Source: Propylenella binzhouense
GTDB lineage: Bacteria > Pseudomonadota > Alphaproteobacteria > Rhizobiales > Afifellaceae
Length of the DNA stretch: 64,000 nt
Direction of reading: 5' to 3'
NCBI RefSeq assembly: GCF_009866965.1
Contig: NZ_SPKJ01000005.1
Coordinates: 1-64,000, forward strand
The notes under the pieces were generated by a model. It was not told the origin of the DNA. It ran no database searches and saw only the letters and a list, made by a program, of their open reading frames with translations. Each line of letters begins with the position of its first letter. Positions within the stretch are counted from its first letter, which is position 1. Positions 45,808 to 60,465 of this stretch are shown here, piece by piece. The translations under genes were made by a program, and so were the position numbers.

Positions 45808-47451
45808 ATGGTCGAGACAGCCGCGACTCACCGCGTGTTCAACCAGTCGCCCGTCTATGGCGGCATCAATCTGTTCGATGCCGACCCGCTCATCAACAGC
45901 GCGACGGCTGGCTTCCCGGACGCCGTGCGGCACGACCTGTTCGAGATTGGCGCGGTGTGGGGATCCCTCGAGATGCGCGAGTTCGCGCGGCTCGCCAACA
46001 GCCATGTCCCGGAGCTGCAGCGCTACGACGCGAAGGGCAACCGGGCCGACCAGGTCCTGTTCCACCCGGCCTATCATGCCCTGATGAGGCGCTCGATCGC
46101 GAGCGGCCTCCATGCCTCGGCCTGGGAGACCGGCGATACCGAAGCGGGGTTGCGCCATCGCGCCAGGGCCGCCCGCCTCTACATGACCGCGCAGGCCGAA
46201 TGCGGCCACATCTGCCCGATGACGATGACGAATGCGTCTCTCGCCGCGCTGCGTCACGCGCCGGAGCTCTTTCCGGTGTGGGCGCCCCGCATTCTCTCGC
46301 GCACCTACGACCGCGCCTTCCGCGCTCCGGAGGAGAAGCGGGGCGTCACGATCGGCATGGCCATGACGGAGAAGCAGGGCGGGACGGACCTGCGGGCCAA
46401 CACGACGCGGGCGGAGCGTGCGAGCGACGGCCTCTATGTGCTCACCGGCCACAAATGGTTCATGTCGGCGCCCATGTCCGACGCCTTCCTGGTTCTCGCG
46501 CAGGCGCGCGGCGGCCTCACCTGCTTCCTGATGCCCCGCATCCTGCCGGACGGGACCGTCAACGCGATCCGCCTCGAGCGGCTCAAGGACAAGCTCGGCA
46601 ACCGCTCGAACGGGTCGGCGGAGGTCGAATTGCCGGGCGCGCGCGCCTGGCGGATCGGCGAGGAGGGACGGGGCATCCCGATTATACTCGACATGGTGAC
46701 GCTGACCCGCGTCGACTGCGCCACCGCCTCGGCGGGGATGATGCGCGCCGGCTTCGCCGAGGCCGCCCATCACGCCCGCTACCGTGCCGTGTCCGGCCGC
46801 GCGCTCGTCGATCAGCCGCTCATGCTTCGCGTGCTTTCCGACATGGCGCTCGATCTCGCCGCCGCGCTCGCGCTCTCGATGCGCCTCTGCGAAGCCTTCG
46901 ACATGGCCCCGGACAGTCCGGCCGAGGCCGCCTATGCGCGGCTGATGACGCCGGCGGTCAAGTATTTCGTCTGCAAGGCCGCGCCGGCCTTCCTGTACGA
47001 GGCGATGGAGTGCCTCGGCGGCAATGGCTACGTCGAGGAGAGCGCGCTTCCGCGGCTCTATCGCGAGGCGCCGGTCAACGCGATCTGGGAAGGCTCGGGC
47101 AATGTGATGGCGCTCGACGTGCTGCGGGCGATCCGCAGGGACGACCAGACGCTCGAGGCGGTCCTCGAGACGCTCGGCGACGAGCTCGGTACGGGCTCGA
47201 AGGCCGCTCTCGGCGTGCTTTCGGCTGCCGCCCGGGTCGCGACCGAGGACGAGGGCTCCGCACGGATCCTGACCGAGCAGCTTGCGCTCACGGCCGCGGC
47301 CGCAGCCCTGAGGCGCGACTTTCCGCCGGCCTTCGCGGACGCCTTCATCGAGACCCGGCTCGGCAGGCCCTGGCGCGCGACCTACGGCATGATCGACGGC
47401 CGCTTCGACAGCCGTGCGCTCATCGACTACGTGGCGCCCGACGTAGGCTGA
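45808..47451 (+). CDS. AidB-like acyl-CoA dehydrogenase
   Basis: This 547-aa flavoprotein has the acyl-CoA dehydrogenase fold: [40 protein letters not shown], and the C-terminal [20 protein letters not shown] and [20 protein letters not shown]. The length and the N-terminal [20 protein letters not shown] are typical of the AidB subfamily, which in E. coli binds DNA and is induced by alkylation; its substrate is unclear. ATG 45808 follows GGGGAAGGG at 45794-45802. Its stop directly abuts the AEC gene's stop on the other strand. Confidence 0.93.
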   Translation: MVETAATHRVFNQSPVYGGINLFDADPLINSATAGFPDAVRHDLFEIGAVWGSLEMREFARLANSHVPELQRYDAKGNRADQVLFHPAYHALMRRSIASGLHASAWETGDTEAGLRHRARAARLYMTAQAECGHICPMTMTNASLAALRHAPELFPVWAPRILSRTYDRAFRAPEEKRGVTIGMAMTEKQGGTDLRANTTRAERASDGLYVLTGHKWFMSAPMSDAFLVLAQARGGLTCFLMPRILPDGTVNAIRLERLKDKLGNRSNGSAEVELPGARAWRIGEEGRGIPIILDMVTLTRVDCATASAGMMRAGFAEAAHHARYRAVSGRALVDQPLMLRVLSDMALDLAAALALSMRLCEAFDMAPDSPAEAAYARLMTPAVKYFVCKAAPAFLYEAMECLGGNGYVEESALPRLYREAPVNAIWEGSGNVMALDVLRAIRRDDQTLEAVLETLGDELGTGSKAALGVLSAAARVATEDEGSARILTEQLALTAAAAALRRDFPPAFADAFIETRLGRPWRATYGMIDGRFDSRALIDYVAPDVG

Positions 47452-48378
47452 TCAGGCGAGGACCGCCATCGCCATCGGCAGGGTGACGGCGCACAGCACG
47501 GTCTGGAGCGTGATGATCTCCGCCATCAGCCTGGCGTCGCCGCCCATGCGGCGGGCGAGGAGATAGGCCCCGCTGGCGGTCGGCACCGCGGTCGCGACGA
47601 TCGCAACGCCGAGGGCGGTCCCGCCGACGTCGAAGAGCCGGCAATAGAGCGCGGCGAGAAGCGGCATGCCCGCAAGTCTGAGGACGGACGACATTGTGAG
47701 GGCCGGACCCGGCCGCCGGAGCGAGGAGAGGTCGAGGCCCGCGCCGACGGCGAGGATGCCGGCCGCGAGCGCGGCCTCGCCCATCATCCGGAGCGCCGCC
47801 GAGACCGCCACCGGCAGTTCCAGCCCGACCAGGTTGATCGCGACCCCCAGAGCGGAGGACCAGATGTAGGGGTTGAGGGCGAGGTCGCGCGCGAAGCGGC
47901 GGGCCGAGAGGGGCGCGCCGGACGCATAGGCGGAGAGCGCGGACACGTTGATGAAGTTGAGGAGCGGGATCATCGCCACGATGGCGACGGCCGTGAGCGC
48001 CACGCCCTCGGGCCCGTAGAGGCTCGCGGCCATCGCGAGCGCGATGAAGGTGTTCCAGCGCGTCGCGCCCTGGAGCACGGACGTGAACCGCGGCCCGTCG
48101 AGCCTCAGCGGCCCGGAGAACCAGCGCTTCAGGCCGAAGCAGAGCGCGGTCATGGTCAGCACCGAGGCGGCGAGCGAGGCTCCGAGCGTCGCGAAGGGCA
48201 GCGCGCCGAAATCGGCCTCGGCGAGGTTGAGCACGACGATGCTCGGGAAGAAGACATGGTAGGTCACCGCCTCGAAGCCGATCCAGCCCGCCGGAGTCAC
48301 GATTTCGCTCCGCGCGAGCACCCAGCCGACCGCGGTGACGATGAGGATCGGCAGCAGCGCCTGGAGCGCGGCGATCAT
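47452..48378 (-). CDS. AEC family transporter
   Basis: This 308-aa protein has about 10 hydrophobic segments, beginning [20 protein letters not shown], with an inverted-repeat layout typical of the auxin efflux carrier family: [20 protein letters not shown] in the second half. Bacterial members export malate, malonate or amino acids; substrate unknown. The ATG overlaps the ruvX stop by 4 bases. Confidence 0.9.
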   Translation of the reverse strand: MIAALQALLPILIVTAVGWVLARSEIVTPAGWIGFEAVTYHVFFPSIVVLNLAEADFGALPFATLGASLAASVLTMTALCFGLKRWFSGPLRLDGPRFTSVLQGATRWNTFIALAMAASLYGPEGVALTAVAIVAMIPLLNFINVSALSAYASGAPLSARRFARDLALNPYIWSSALGVAINLVGLELPVAVSAALRMMGEAALAAGILAVGAGLDLSSLRRPGPALTMSSVLRLAGMPLLAALYCRLFDVGGTALGVAIVATAVPTASGAYLLARRMGGDARLMAEIITLQTVLCAVTLPMAMAVLA

Positions 48379-48863
48379 GTCTGGCGCAGGCGCGCCAGCC
48401 GGTCGAGCGCGCCCTGCAGGATGAAGCTTGCGGCCGCGGCGTCGATCCGCTCCGCCCGCTTCCGGCGCGAGAGGTCCGCCTCGATCATGGCGCGTTCCGC
48501 GGCCGCCGTCGAAAGCCGCTCGTCCCAGAGCACCATCGGAAGATCGGTCTTCTCCGCGAGGCTGCGGACGAAGGCGCGGGTCGCCTGCGCGCGCGGTCCT
48601 TCCGTGCCGTTCATGTTGATCGGCAGCCCGATGACGAGGGCGCCGACATTCTCTTTGGCGCAGATCGCGAGCAGTTCCTCGGCATCCTTGGTGAACTTGG
48701 TGCGGCGTATGGTGTGGAAGGCCGTGGCGATCCGGAGGCCGAGGTCGGAGAGGGCGAGCCCGATCGTCTTCGTCCCGAGATCGAGACCGAGGAGGCGCCT
48801 TCCCGGCGCCAGCATGGCGGGAAGGCGCTCGATCGCGATGGCGGGTCCGGGGGAGGGCGGCAT
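48375..48863 (-). CDS. ruvX: RuvX/YqgF Holliday junction resolvase-like protein
   Basis: This 162-aa RNase H-fold protein has [17 protein letters not shown] (first metal-binding Asp), [13 protein letters not shown] and [14 protein letters not shown], then [11 protein letters not shown] (last Asp). YqgF/RuvX acts in 16S rRNA 5'-end processing and anti-termination in E. coli and is a resolvase in others. It is divergent from parC with 66 bases between the starts. Confidence 0.95.
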   Translation of the reverse strand: MPPSPGPAIAIERLPAMLAPGRRLLGLDLGTKTIGLALSDLGLRIATAFHTIRRTKFTKDAEELLAICAKENVGALVIGLPINMNGTEGPRAQATRAFVRSLAEKTDLPMVLWDERLSTAAAERAMIEADLSRRKRAERIDAAAASFILQGALDRLARLRQT

Positions 48864-48929
48864 CGCCGGCCTCTAGCACGAGCGGCTTGCGGTTGTCGCG
48901 CCGGAGCGCGGCGCGTAAACCGGTGAACC

Positions 48930-51200
<2,271 letters not shown>

Positions 51201-51287
51201 CGGGGCGGCAGGCGCGCCGGCTGCCGCGGGACGGATCTTTCCGGCCCGGCGAAGCGGGCACTTCCAGGCGGGCGAACGGGTCGGGCC

Positions 51288-53075
51288 TCACCGCGGCGCG
51301 AGCGGCCAGAAGAACGCGATCAGCGGCACGCCGATGATCACCACCATGATCGAGAGCGGCAGGCCGAGCTTCCAGTAGTCGCCGAAGCGGTAGCCGCCGG
51401 CGCCCATCACCAGCGTGTTGCACTGGTGCCCGATCGGGGTGAGGAAATCGCAGCCCGCGCCGATCGCGACGGCCATCAGGAAGGCGTCCGGCCGGTAGCC
51501 GAGCTGATGGGCGAGCTGTGCGCCGATCGGCGCCATGACGAGCACCGTGGCCGCGTTGTTGAGGAACGGCGTCACGGCCATCGCCGTGACGAGAATGAGG
51601 GCGAGCGCTCCGTGCGGCGGCAGCGCGCCCGCCGCGATCGAGAGCCAGCCGGCGATGAGATCCGTCGCGCCGGTGGTACGCATCGCATCGCTCACCGGGA
51701 TGAGCGCGCCGATCAGCACGAGGATCGGCCAGTCTATGACCTCGTAGGCTTCCTTGAGCGAAAGCGCGCGCACCAGGAGGATGATCACGGAGGCACCGAA
51801 GAAGGCGCTCGCGACCGGCACCAGCCCGAAAGCCACGAGCAGCATGGCGACCGCCAGGATGCTGATCGGCACGTAGCCCTTCCGCGTCTTGCCGAGCCTG
51901 ATCTCGCGTTCCGCGAGCGGCAGGCAGCGGAGCTCGGCGAGAACGTCGGGCAGCGTCCCGAGGTCGCCCTGCAGCACGATCACGTCGCCGGGGCGGAAGC
52001 GCACCGTCCGCAGCCGGCTCGTGATCCGCTCGCCGCTGCGGCTGACGGCGAGAAGGCGGACCTGGTACCGCGCGGTGAGGGCGGTCCCCGCCGGCGAGCG
52101 GTCGACCAGCTCCGAATCGCCGGTGACGACCGCTTCGACCACCCCGATATTGTCGGCGTCGCTGTCGAGGAGGTCGGGCTCCTCGTCGGCCGCGGCGAGC
52201 CTGAGCTTGGCCTGCGCCACGGCGCGCTCCAGCGCGTCCGGCTCGCCCTGCAGCAGCAGCAGGTCGCCGGCATGGAGCGTCCAGTTGGCGCTCGGCGCAT
52301 AGCGCCGGAAGCGCTCGCGGATGATCGTCGAGACTTCCACTTCCTTGTCCGCCAGCGTCTCGAGATCGCCGACCGTCTGCCCGACGATGGGAGAATCCTC
52401 GGGAACGCGCACCTCGGTGATGTAGCCTTCGAGGTTGATCGCCGAATCGAGCGAGGCTGCGCCCTTCCGGTTGGCCGGCAGCAGGCGGTAGCCGAAGGCG
52501 AGGAAGACGAGGCCCGCGACCGAGAGCCCGATGCCGACCGGCGCGAAGTCGAACATGTGGAACGGCTCGCCGAGAATGTCGCCGCGCATCCGCGCGACGA
52601 TGATGTTGGGCGACGTCCCGACGAGCGTGACGAGCCCGCCGAGAAGCGAGCCGAACGCCATCGGCATCAGCAGGTAGGAGGGCGAGGTGTCCCGCCGCCG
52701 GGCGAGCTGGAACGCCACCGGCATCAGCATCGCCAGGGCGCCGATGTTCTTCACGAAGCCGGAAAGGGCCGTCACGGTCCCGGCGAGCACGACCACCATC
52801 ATGCGCGTCGACGTGAGATAGGGGCTGACCTTTCGAAGGAGATCCTCGATGACGCCCGAGCGCGCGACGGCGGCGCTCACGAGCAAGGCGGAGGCGACGA
52901 TGATCACGATGTCGTCGCCGAAGCCGGTGAAGGCCTTCTCGGCCGGAACGATGCCGGTGAGAAGACCGGCGAGGAGCGCAAGCAGAGCGACGAGATCGTA
53001 GCGGATCCGTCCCCATGCGAAGAGCGCCATCATGCCGAGCACGATGGCGAAGGCGAAGATCTGAGGGAGCGTCAT
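51288..53075 (-). CDS. SLC13/DASS-type transporter with RCK_C domains (first copy)
   Basis: This 595-aa protein has about 11-12 membrane spans in two blocks. Between them is a 200-residue cytosolic insert (about 205-400) holding two TrkA_C/RCK_C-like domains (LEGYITEVRVPEDSPIVGQ; YQVRLLAVSRSGERITSRLR). Transport motifs: ALSGFVKNIGALAMLMPVAF, LVTLVGTSPNIIVARMRG, AVTPFLNNAATVLVMAPIGA and the segment DFLTPIGHQCNTLVMGAG. Substrate is likely an anion such as sulfate or dicarboxylate (inference). The ATG at 53075 is chosen over a longer Arg-rich frame. CBS gene lies 16 bases upstream. Confidence 0.88.
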   Translation of the reverse strand: MTLPQIFAFAIVLGMMALFAWGRIRYDLVALLALLAGLLTGIVPAEKAFTGFGDDIVIIVASALLVSAAVARSGVIEDLLRKVSPYLTSTRMMVVVLAGTVTALSGFVKNIGALAMLMPVAFQLARRRDTSPSYLLMPMAFGSLLGGLVTLVGTSPNIIVARMRGDILGEPFHMFDFAPVGIGLSVAGLVFLAFGYRLLPANRKGAASLDSAINLEGYITEVRVPEDSPIVGQTVGDLETLADKEVEVSTIIRERFRRYAPSANWTLHAGDLLLLQGEPDALERAVAQAKLRLAAADEEPDLLDSDADNIGVVEAVVTGDSELVDRSPAGTALTARYQVRLLAVSRSGERITSRLRTVRFRPGDVIVLQGDLGTLPDVLAELRCLPLAEREIRLGKTRKGYVPISILAVAMLLVAFGLVPVASAFFGASVIILLVRALSLKEAYEVIDWPILVLIGALIPVSDAMRTTGATDLIAGWLSIAAGALPPHGALALILVTAMAVTPFLNNAATVLVMAPIGAQLAHQLGYRPDAFLMAVAIGAGCDFLTPIGHQCNTLVMGAGGYRFGDYWKLGLPLSIMVVIIGVPLIAFFWPLAPR

Positions 53076-53091
53076 GCTGCGACCGGGGCCG

Positions 53092-53559
53092 CTAGTCCTC
53101 GTCCGCCGGTCGGTCCGGGGCTTCGGCAGCCGGTTCCGCCCGCCGTGCGCCGGCATAGGCGCGGAGCATCTCCGCGCTGCGCGGGGAATCCGGGGCGAGC
53201 CGCACCAGATCGCGCAATGTCACGATCCCGACCGGCTTGTCGTCGGGCCCGAGGACCGGGATCCGCCGCACCTGGCGTTCCAGCATCTGGTCGAACACCA
53301 ATTCGAGCGGGTCCTCCGGCCGGCAGGTGAAGAGCGTCGAGGACATCACCTCCCGCACCGAGACCTCGGCCGGGCTGCGGCCCTCGACCACCAGGCGCAG
53401 AATGATGTCGCGATCCGTCAGGATTCCTTCGAGGCGCTCTCCGCTGCCGACCAGCACTGCGCCGACATCGTCCTCCGCCATCTGCAGCGCGGCGGCCTGT
53501 ACGGTCGCGGTCGGGGAGACCGGGTCGAGCCCTCGGCTCATCACGTCTTCCACCCTCAT
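53092..53559 (-). CDS. Two-CBS-domain protein
   Basis: This 155-aa protein consists of a CBS pair: MRVEDVMSRGLDPVSPTATV to VGSGERLEGILTDRDIILRL, then SVREVMSSTLFTCRPEDPLE to DDKPVGIVTLRDLVRLA. The C-terminal 20 residues are a Pro/Ala tail. CBS pairs bind adenosine nucleotides (AMP, ATP, SAM). The ATG at 53559 follows GGAG at 6 bases. It is 16 bases upstream of the SLC13 gene on the same strand, so it may regulate that carrier; this is inference. Confidence 0.9.
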   Translation of the reverse strand: MRVEDVMSRGLDPVSPTATVQAAALQMAEDDVGAVLVGSGERLEGILTDRDIILRLVVEGRSPAEVSVREVMSSTLFTCRPEDPLELVFDQMLERQVRRIPVLGPDDKPVGIVTLRDLVRLAPDSPRSAEMLRAYAGARRAEPAAEAPDRPADED

Positions 53560-53651
53560 CGAAGCTCCATCGCCCGGAATTCCGGTCAACGCGGGCGGTG
53601 GGAGCGGCGTTCCAGCGGGCCGTGCGGAGAGCGGCCCGGAAGCGACCGCAC

Positions 53652-54398
53652 CTATTCGAAGCGCTTCCAGCCTTGCGGCGTCAGCCGCTCCTGCGGGCGG
53701 AAGCGGGCCTTGTAGCCCATCTTGTCGGAGCCCTCGACCCAGTAGCCCAGATAGACATAGGGCTTCCCCATCTTCCGCGCGCGCTCGACATGATCGAGGA
53801 TCATCATGGTGCCGAGCGAGCGATCGTCGAAATCGGGATTGAAGAAGGAATAGACCATCGACAGGCCGTCCCCGAGCACGTCTGTCAGGGCGCAGGCGAC
53901 GAGCTCGCCGTCGGTACGGTCGCTGAAGCTGCTGTCCGGGCCGCGAAACCGGTATTCGATGAGGGCCGTCTCGACATGGCTGTCCTCGACCATCAGCGCA
54001 TAGTCGAGGACGGTCATGTTGACCATTCCGCCATCAGGGTGCCTGCGGTCGAGATAGCGCCGGAACAGGCTGTACTGGTCGCTCGTCGCCTCCGGCTCCT
54101 TCATGCGGCCGACGAGGTCCCGGTTGCGCTTCGTCACCCGGCGAAAGGATGCCGAGTTCCTGAACCCGTCGACGCAGACCCGGACCGACACGCACGCGCC
54201 GCACAGCTCGCAGGCCGGCCGGTAGGCGATCGCCTGGCTGCGCCGGAAGCCGCCCTGGGTCAGGATCTCGTTCAGGTGCGACGCCTGCGGCCCCACGAGG
54301 TGGGTGAAGACCTTCCGCTCCTTGCGGCCTGCCAGATACGGACACGGGCTCGGTGCCGTCAGGAAGAACTGGTGGGTATCGGCGAGCGGCTTGGTCAT
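53652..54398 (-). CDS. bpt: Aspartate/glutamate leucyltransferase (Bpt)
   Basis: This 248-aa enzyme adds Leu from leucyl-tRNA to N-terminal Asp or Glu, making N-degrons. The N-terminal half has [12 protein letters not shown] (Cys cluster) and [14 protein letters not shown]; the C-terminal half has [20 protein letters not shown] and [20 protein letters not shown]. The ATG at 54398 gives family length. Products are recognised by ClpS and degraded by ClpA-ClpP, whose adaptor and unfoldase genes (clpS, clpA) are also in this window. Confidence 0.93.
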   Translation of the reverse strand: MTKPLADTHQFFLTAPSPCPYLAGRKERKVFTHLVGPQASHLNEILTQGGFRRSQAIAYRPACELCGACVSVRVCVDGFRNSASFRRVTKRNRDLVGRMKEPEATSDQYSLFRRYLDRRHPDGGMVNMTVLDYALMVEDSHVETALIEYRFRGPDSSFSDRTDGELVACALTDVLGDGLSMVYSFFNPDFDDRSLGTMMILDHVERARKMGKPYVYLGYWVEGSDKMGYKARFRPQERLTPQGWKRFE

Positions 54399-54409
54399 CG
54401 ACGTCGATT

Positions 54410-56209
54410 CTAGAGGCCATAATACCAGGGCGCCAGTAGCGAGAACACGGCCCACACCAGGACGACCAGGGGGCCGCCCGCCATCACGTAGTCACTGAAT
54501 CGGTAGCCGCCAGGGCCCATCACCAGCAGGTTCGTTTGGTAGCCGATCGGCGTGGCGAAGGAGGCGTTGGCCGCGAAGATGACGGCGACGACGAACGGCT
54601 CGGCCGGTGCGTGAAGCGCGGCCGCCGCCGAGATCGCGATCGGCGTGAAGAGCACCGCCGTCGCATTGTTGGAGAGGACGTTCGTCATGAGCGCGATCAG
54701 CGCGAAGAGGGCCGAGAGCGTCAGAGCCGCGCTCTCCTCGCGCATGAGGCCGACCAGGTTCCTCGCCAGGAATTCGGCGCCGCCGGTCCTCTCCATGGCG
54801 GCGGCGAGCGCGATCGAGGCTCCCACCAGCATGAAGATGCGTCCGTCGAAGGCGCGGCGCGCCTGGCGGACGTTGAGGCAGCCGGTCGCGATCATGGCGA
54901 GCGCGGCGACGAGCGCCGCCACCGCGATCGGCACGAGGCCGGTGGCCGCCGCGGCGACCATGAGCGCGAAGATCGTGAGCGCCGTCTTCGCTTCGGCGCG
55001 GGCGGGCAGGGGACTGATCGACCGCTCGAGAACGATGAGGTCCCGGCTGCCCCTGATCCGGTCGAAGGCCGATTCCCGGCCGGCGACGAGCAGCACGTCG
55101 CCGGCCTCGAGCCGGATGTCGGAGAAGGCCATCCGGCCCATGCGCCCGCGCCGTTCGATCGCCGCCACGTGAAGCCCGGAAATCCCGTCGAACGCCGCAG
55201 TCTCCGGCGCCCGGTTGATCCACCGCGAGCCCGGCGGGACGAGGCACTCGGCGACCGAGAGCCCGCGGCCGGCTTCCGCGGCCTTCTCCTCGCGCAGGCC
55301 CGGCTGCACGATCCCGAGCTCCGCAAGCTCGCGCCTGATGCCGGCAAAGACGACCCGGTCGCCGGCCTCGAGGGCGATGTCCTCGAACGGGGGCAGGTGG
55401 AGCCCGTCGCCGCGTTCAATGAGCCGCACGACGACGTGCTGGAGGCCCGGAAAGAGGCCCGCGACCGCGCGCTTGCCGATCAGCGGGTGACCTTCCGGGA
55501 TCGTGATCTCCGCCAGGAACTGCTTGCCGCTGATGCGGGCGTCGTCGTTCGTCTCCCGGTCGGAGAGCACGCGCGGCATGACGAAGGCGATATAGCCGGA
55601 GGCCGCGGCGGCGATGACGAGGCCCGGCACGGTGATCGAGAAGAGGCTGAGCTCGAGGCCGGCCGAACGGTTCGCGACCTCCGCCACCAGCAGGTTGGTG
55701 GACGAGCCGATGAGCGTCGTGGAGCCGCCGACGATCGTGGCGACGTTCATCGGCATCAGCAGCTTGGGGGCCGCGATCCGGCGCTCGCGCGCAAGCGTGA
55801 GGACGACCGGAACCAGCATGACGACGACGGGCGTGTTGTTGAGGAAGGCGGAGAGCGCGCCGGCGGCAACGAGCAGGAGCAGGACGGTCGAGGGGCCCGT
55901 CAATCGTGGCGAGCGGGCGAGGCTGCGCGTCGCCCTGTCGAGCGCACCGGTCTGGAACACCGCCTGCCCGACGACGACGAGGGCGAGGACCGCGGCGAGC
56001 GCCGGGTTCGCGAAGCCGGCCAGAATGTCCGTCAGCGACAGGGGGGACCCGAGCCCGCAGGCCTCCGGCCCGACGACGAAGATGAGCAGGAGCGCGACCA
56101 CGATGGCGAGCCCCGAGACCTCGATCGGGAGGCGGTCGAACGAGAACGCCGCGATCGCCAAGGCGGCGACCGCGAATGTCAGCCACATCTGGATCTCGAT
56201 CGCCGCCAA
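54410..56209 (-). CDS. SLC13/DASS-type transporter with RCK_C domains (second copy)
   Basis: This 599-aa protein has about 11-12 membrane spans flanking a cytosolic insert (about 220-390) with two TrkA_C-like domains ([40 protein letters not shown]). Motifs: [58 protein letters not shown] and the segment [18 protein letters not shown]. It is a paralogue of the gene at 51288-53075, separated from it by bpt and the CBS gene. Start ATG 56209. Substrate unknown. Confidence 0.88.
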   Translation of the reverse strand: MAAIEIQMWLTFAVAALAIAAFSFDRLPIEVSGLAIVVALLLIFVVGPEACGLGSPLSLTDILAGFANPALAAVLALVVVGQAVFQTGALDRATRSLARSPRLTGPSTVLLLLVAAGALSAFLNNTPVVVMLVPVVLTLARERRIAAPKLLMPMNVATIVGGSTTLIGSSTNLLVAEVANRSAGLELSLFSITVPGLVIAAAASGYIAFVMPRVLSDRETNDDARISGKQFLAEITIPEGHPLIGKRAVAGLFPGLQHVVVRLIERGDGLHLPPFEDIALEAGDRVVFAGIRRELAELGIVQPGLREEKAAEAGRGLSVAECLVPPGSRWINRAPETAAFDGISGLHVAAIERRGRMGRMAFSDIRLEAGDVLLVAGRESAFDRIRGSRDLIVLERSISPLPARAEAKTALTIFALMVAAAATGLVPIAVAALVAALAMIATGCLNVRQARRAFDGRIFMLVGASIALAAAMERTGGAEFLARNLVGLMREESAALTLSALFALIALMTNVLSNNATAVLFTPIAISAAAALHAPAEPFVVAVIFAANASFATPIGYQTNLLVMGPGGYRFSDYVMAGGPLVVLVWAVFSLLAPWYYGL

Positions 56210-56263
56210 GCCCGCCTCCGCGGCGGAGAGTAGCGGCGGCTCTCCTCCGCTACAACGCGCCGG

Positions 56264-56767
56264 TCAGCGACGGCCGAAGCGATCGGAACGGATCACGATC
56301 GTTCCGGCGAGGAAGTCGTGGAGCAGGCGCTTGCGCGGCGTGGCGAGCGAAACCAAAAGGACGAGCGGCGTCGCTAGCGTCACGCTGAGCCAGAACAGGA
56401 TCGAATGGAACAGCGCGAGCAGCGGGTCGATCCGCTCGCCCAGCCAGGTGCGCATCTCGAGCCCTGCGAAGCGCATGCCCGGTGTCGCCGAAGCCGGGCC
56501 GCCGAGCGTGAACATCGTGTAGACGATGGCGACGAACGGCCAGATCAGCGGGAAGAGCAGCCAGCCGAGGCCGAGCGTCAGGATCCCGAGGACCGCCACC
56601 ATGATCGTCGCAAGCACCATCAGCACGAGCACGAAGGCCGCGTCGATCATGAACGCCAGGAGCCGCCGGGTCCTCACGCCGTCATAGAGGGCGGGGTCGA
56701 GAACCGGGTCGAAGGCCACCCGGGCCGGACCCGGGGCCGTCGCTACGGAATGAGTCGCGGTGTTCAT
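56264..56767 (-). CDS. RDD family membrane protein
   Basis: This 167-aa protein has the RDD signature (VRTRRLLAFMIDAAFVLVLM, with Arg-Asp-Asp pattern Arg...Asp) and three hydrophobic segments (about 40-62, 66-88, 110-130). Family function is unknown; some members carry ions. ATG 56767 is used; an in-frame TTG 6 bases upstream is possible. It lies 54 bases before the next minus-strand gene's end. The 7-bp palindrome at 56781-56802 is just upstream. Confidence 0.85.
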   Translation of the reverse strand: MNTATHSVATAPGPARVAFDPVLDPALYDGVRTRRLLAFMIDAAFVLVLMVLATIMVAVLGILTLGLGWLLFPLIWPFVAIVYTMFTLGGPASATPGMRFAGLEMRTWLGERIDPLLALFHSILFWLSVTLATPLVLLVSLATPRKRLLHDFLAGTIVIRSDRFGRR

Positions 56768-56780
56768 CGCCAAGAGATGG

Positions 56781-56802
56781 TTGACCGTTGCGATTCGGTC
56801 AA
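56781..56802. promoter_or_regulatory. Palindrome upstream of the RDD gene
   Basis: TTGACCG (56781-56787) and CGGTCAA (56796-56802) form a perfect 7-bp inverted repeat with 8-base spacer, 14 bases upstream of the RDD ATG (minus strand) and 36 bases after the hemB stop. It has no T-run, so it is more like an operator than a terminator. Ligand unknown. Confidence 0.35.
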
Positions 56803-56837
56803 TGACGCATGTCTGCGGCGATCTCGTGGCGCCCGCG

Positions 56838-59721
<2,884 letters not shown>

Positions 59722-59723
59722 GC

Positions 59724-60299
59724 TCAGGCCGCGAGGTGCCGGTACGCGACCGCGCGGAACGCGTCGAAGTCGGGAGCCGCCATTCCGTGGCGCCGCGTCC
59801 ACGCCGCCCATGCCTCGTACTGCTCGGGGCTCGGCGAGAGGACGGGGCGCCGTTCCTTGGCGAGCCTGAGCGCGCCGAGCGGCGACATGCCACGCTCGAC
59901 CAGAACGCAGAGCGCGAGGAGGGCGGACCGGCCGATCCCGTGTTCGCAATGGAGGAGAACCCGTCCGCCGGCCCCGAGCCGCTCCGACGCGAATGCGACG
60001 CCGAGGTCGAGCATCGGCTGCGACACGGCGCGCAGGTCGCAGGTCGGCAGGTGAAGGAACGCGATGCCGTGCGCGCCGAGCAGGGCGGCGTCGTCGCAGG
60101 CCTCCGAACGCAGGTCGACGACCGCGTCAATGCCGAGGGACCGGCCGAGATGGGGCACGAGACCGGGAGCGAAGCTTCCGCCGATCGCAAGGGATTGCGT
60201 GATCCAGCTCAGATTGCAGGCGGCCGGCGCAGCGCTTCCGGTCGGGGCGTGGCGTTCCGGGGGCTCGCGCGCTGCGGAAGGATCGGTCGTCGGGATCAT
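59724..60299 (-). CDS. Dual-specificity/tyrosine-type phosphatase
   Basis: This 191-aa protein has the cysteine-phosphatase signature C118-E-H-G-I-G-R124 (HCEHGIGRSALLAL) and a candidate general-acid Asp at 88 (LPTCDLRAVS). The N-terminal 25 residues are Pro/Ala-rich. It could act on phosphoproteins, RNA 5' ends or small phospho-metabolites. The coupled downstream gene has kinase-like and phosphoribosyltransferase-like domains, so a shared phospho-compound is plausible. Start ATG 60299, divergent from the HIBCH-type gene. Confidence 0.82.
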   Translation of the reverse strand: MIPTTDPSAAREPPERHAPTGSAAPAACNLSWITQSLAIGGSFAPGLVPHLGRSLGIDAVVDLRSEACDDAALLGAHGIAFLHLPTCDLRAVSQPMLDLGVAFASERLGAGGRVLLHCEHGIGRSALLALCVLVERGMSPLGALRLAKERRPVLSPSPEQYEAWAAWTRRHGMAAPDFDAFRAVAYRHLAA

Positions 60300-60465
60300 C
60301 GATGTACCGGCTGCTCTGGCCGGGAGAATGCCTGCCGGCCGGAATCGTTGCGCCGCCGCGCGCCGGCAAAGACACGTTGCGATGCCGCGGAGACAGCGGC
60401 TAGTCTCCCGCGGCGACCGACCTGGCGAGGCTCGTCCGCGGCGCGAGGAGAACGGGTATGCGTAA

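Noticed and set aside
51206-51226. Inverted repeat CGGCAG...CTGCCG after parC as terminator
   Set aside because: Arms are only 6 bp and the following sequence has just a TTT at a distance; too weak to call.
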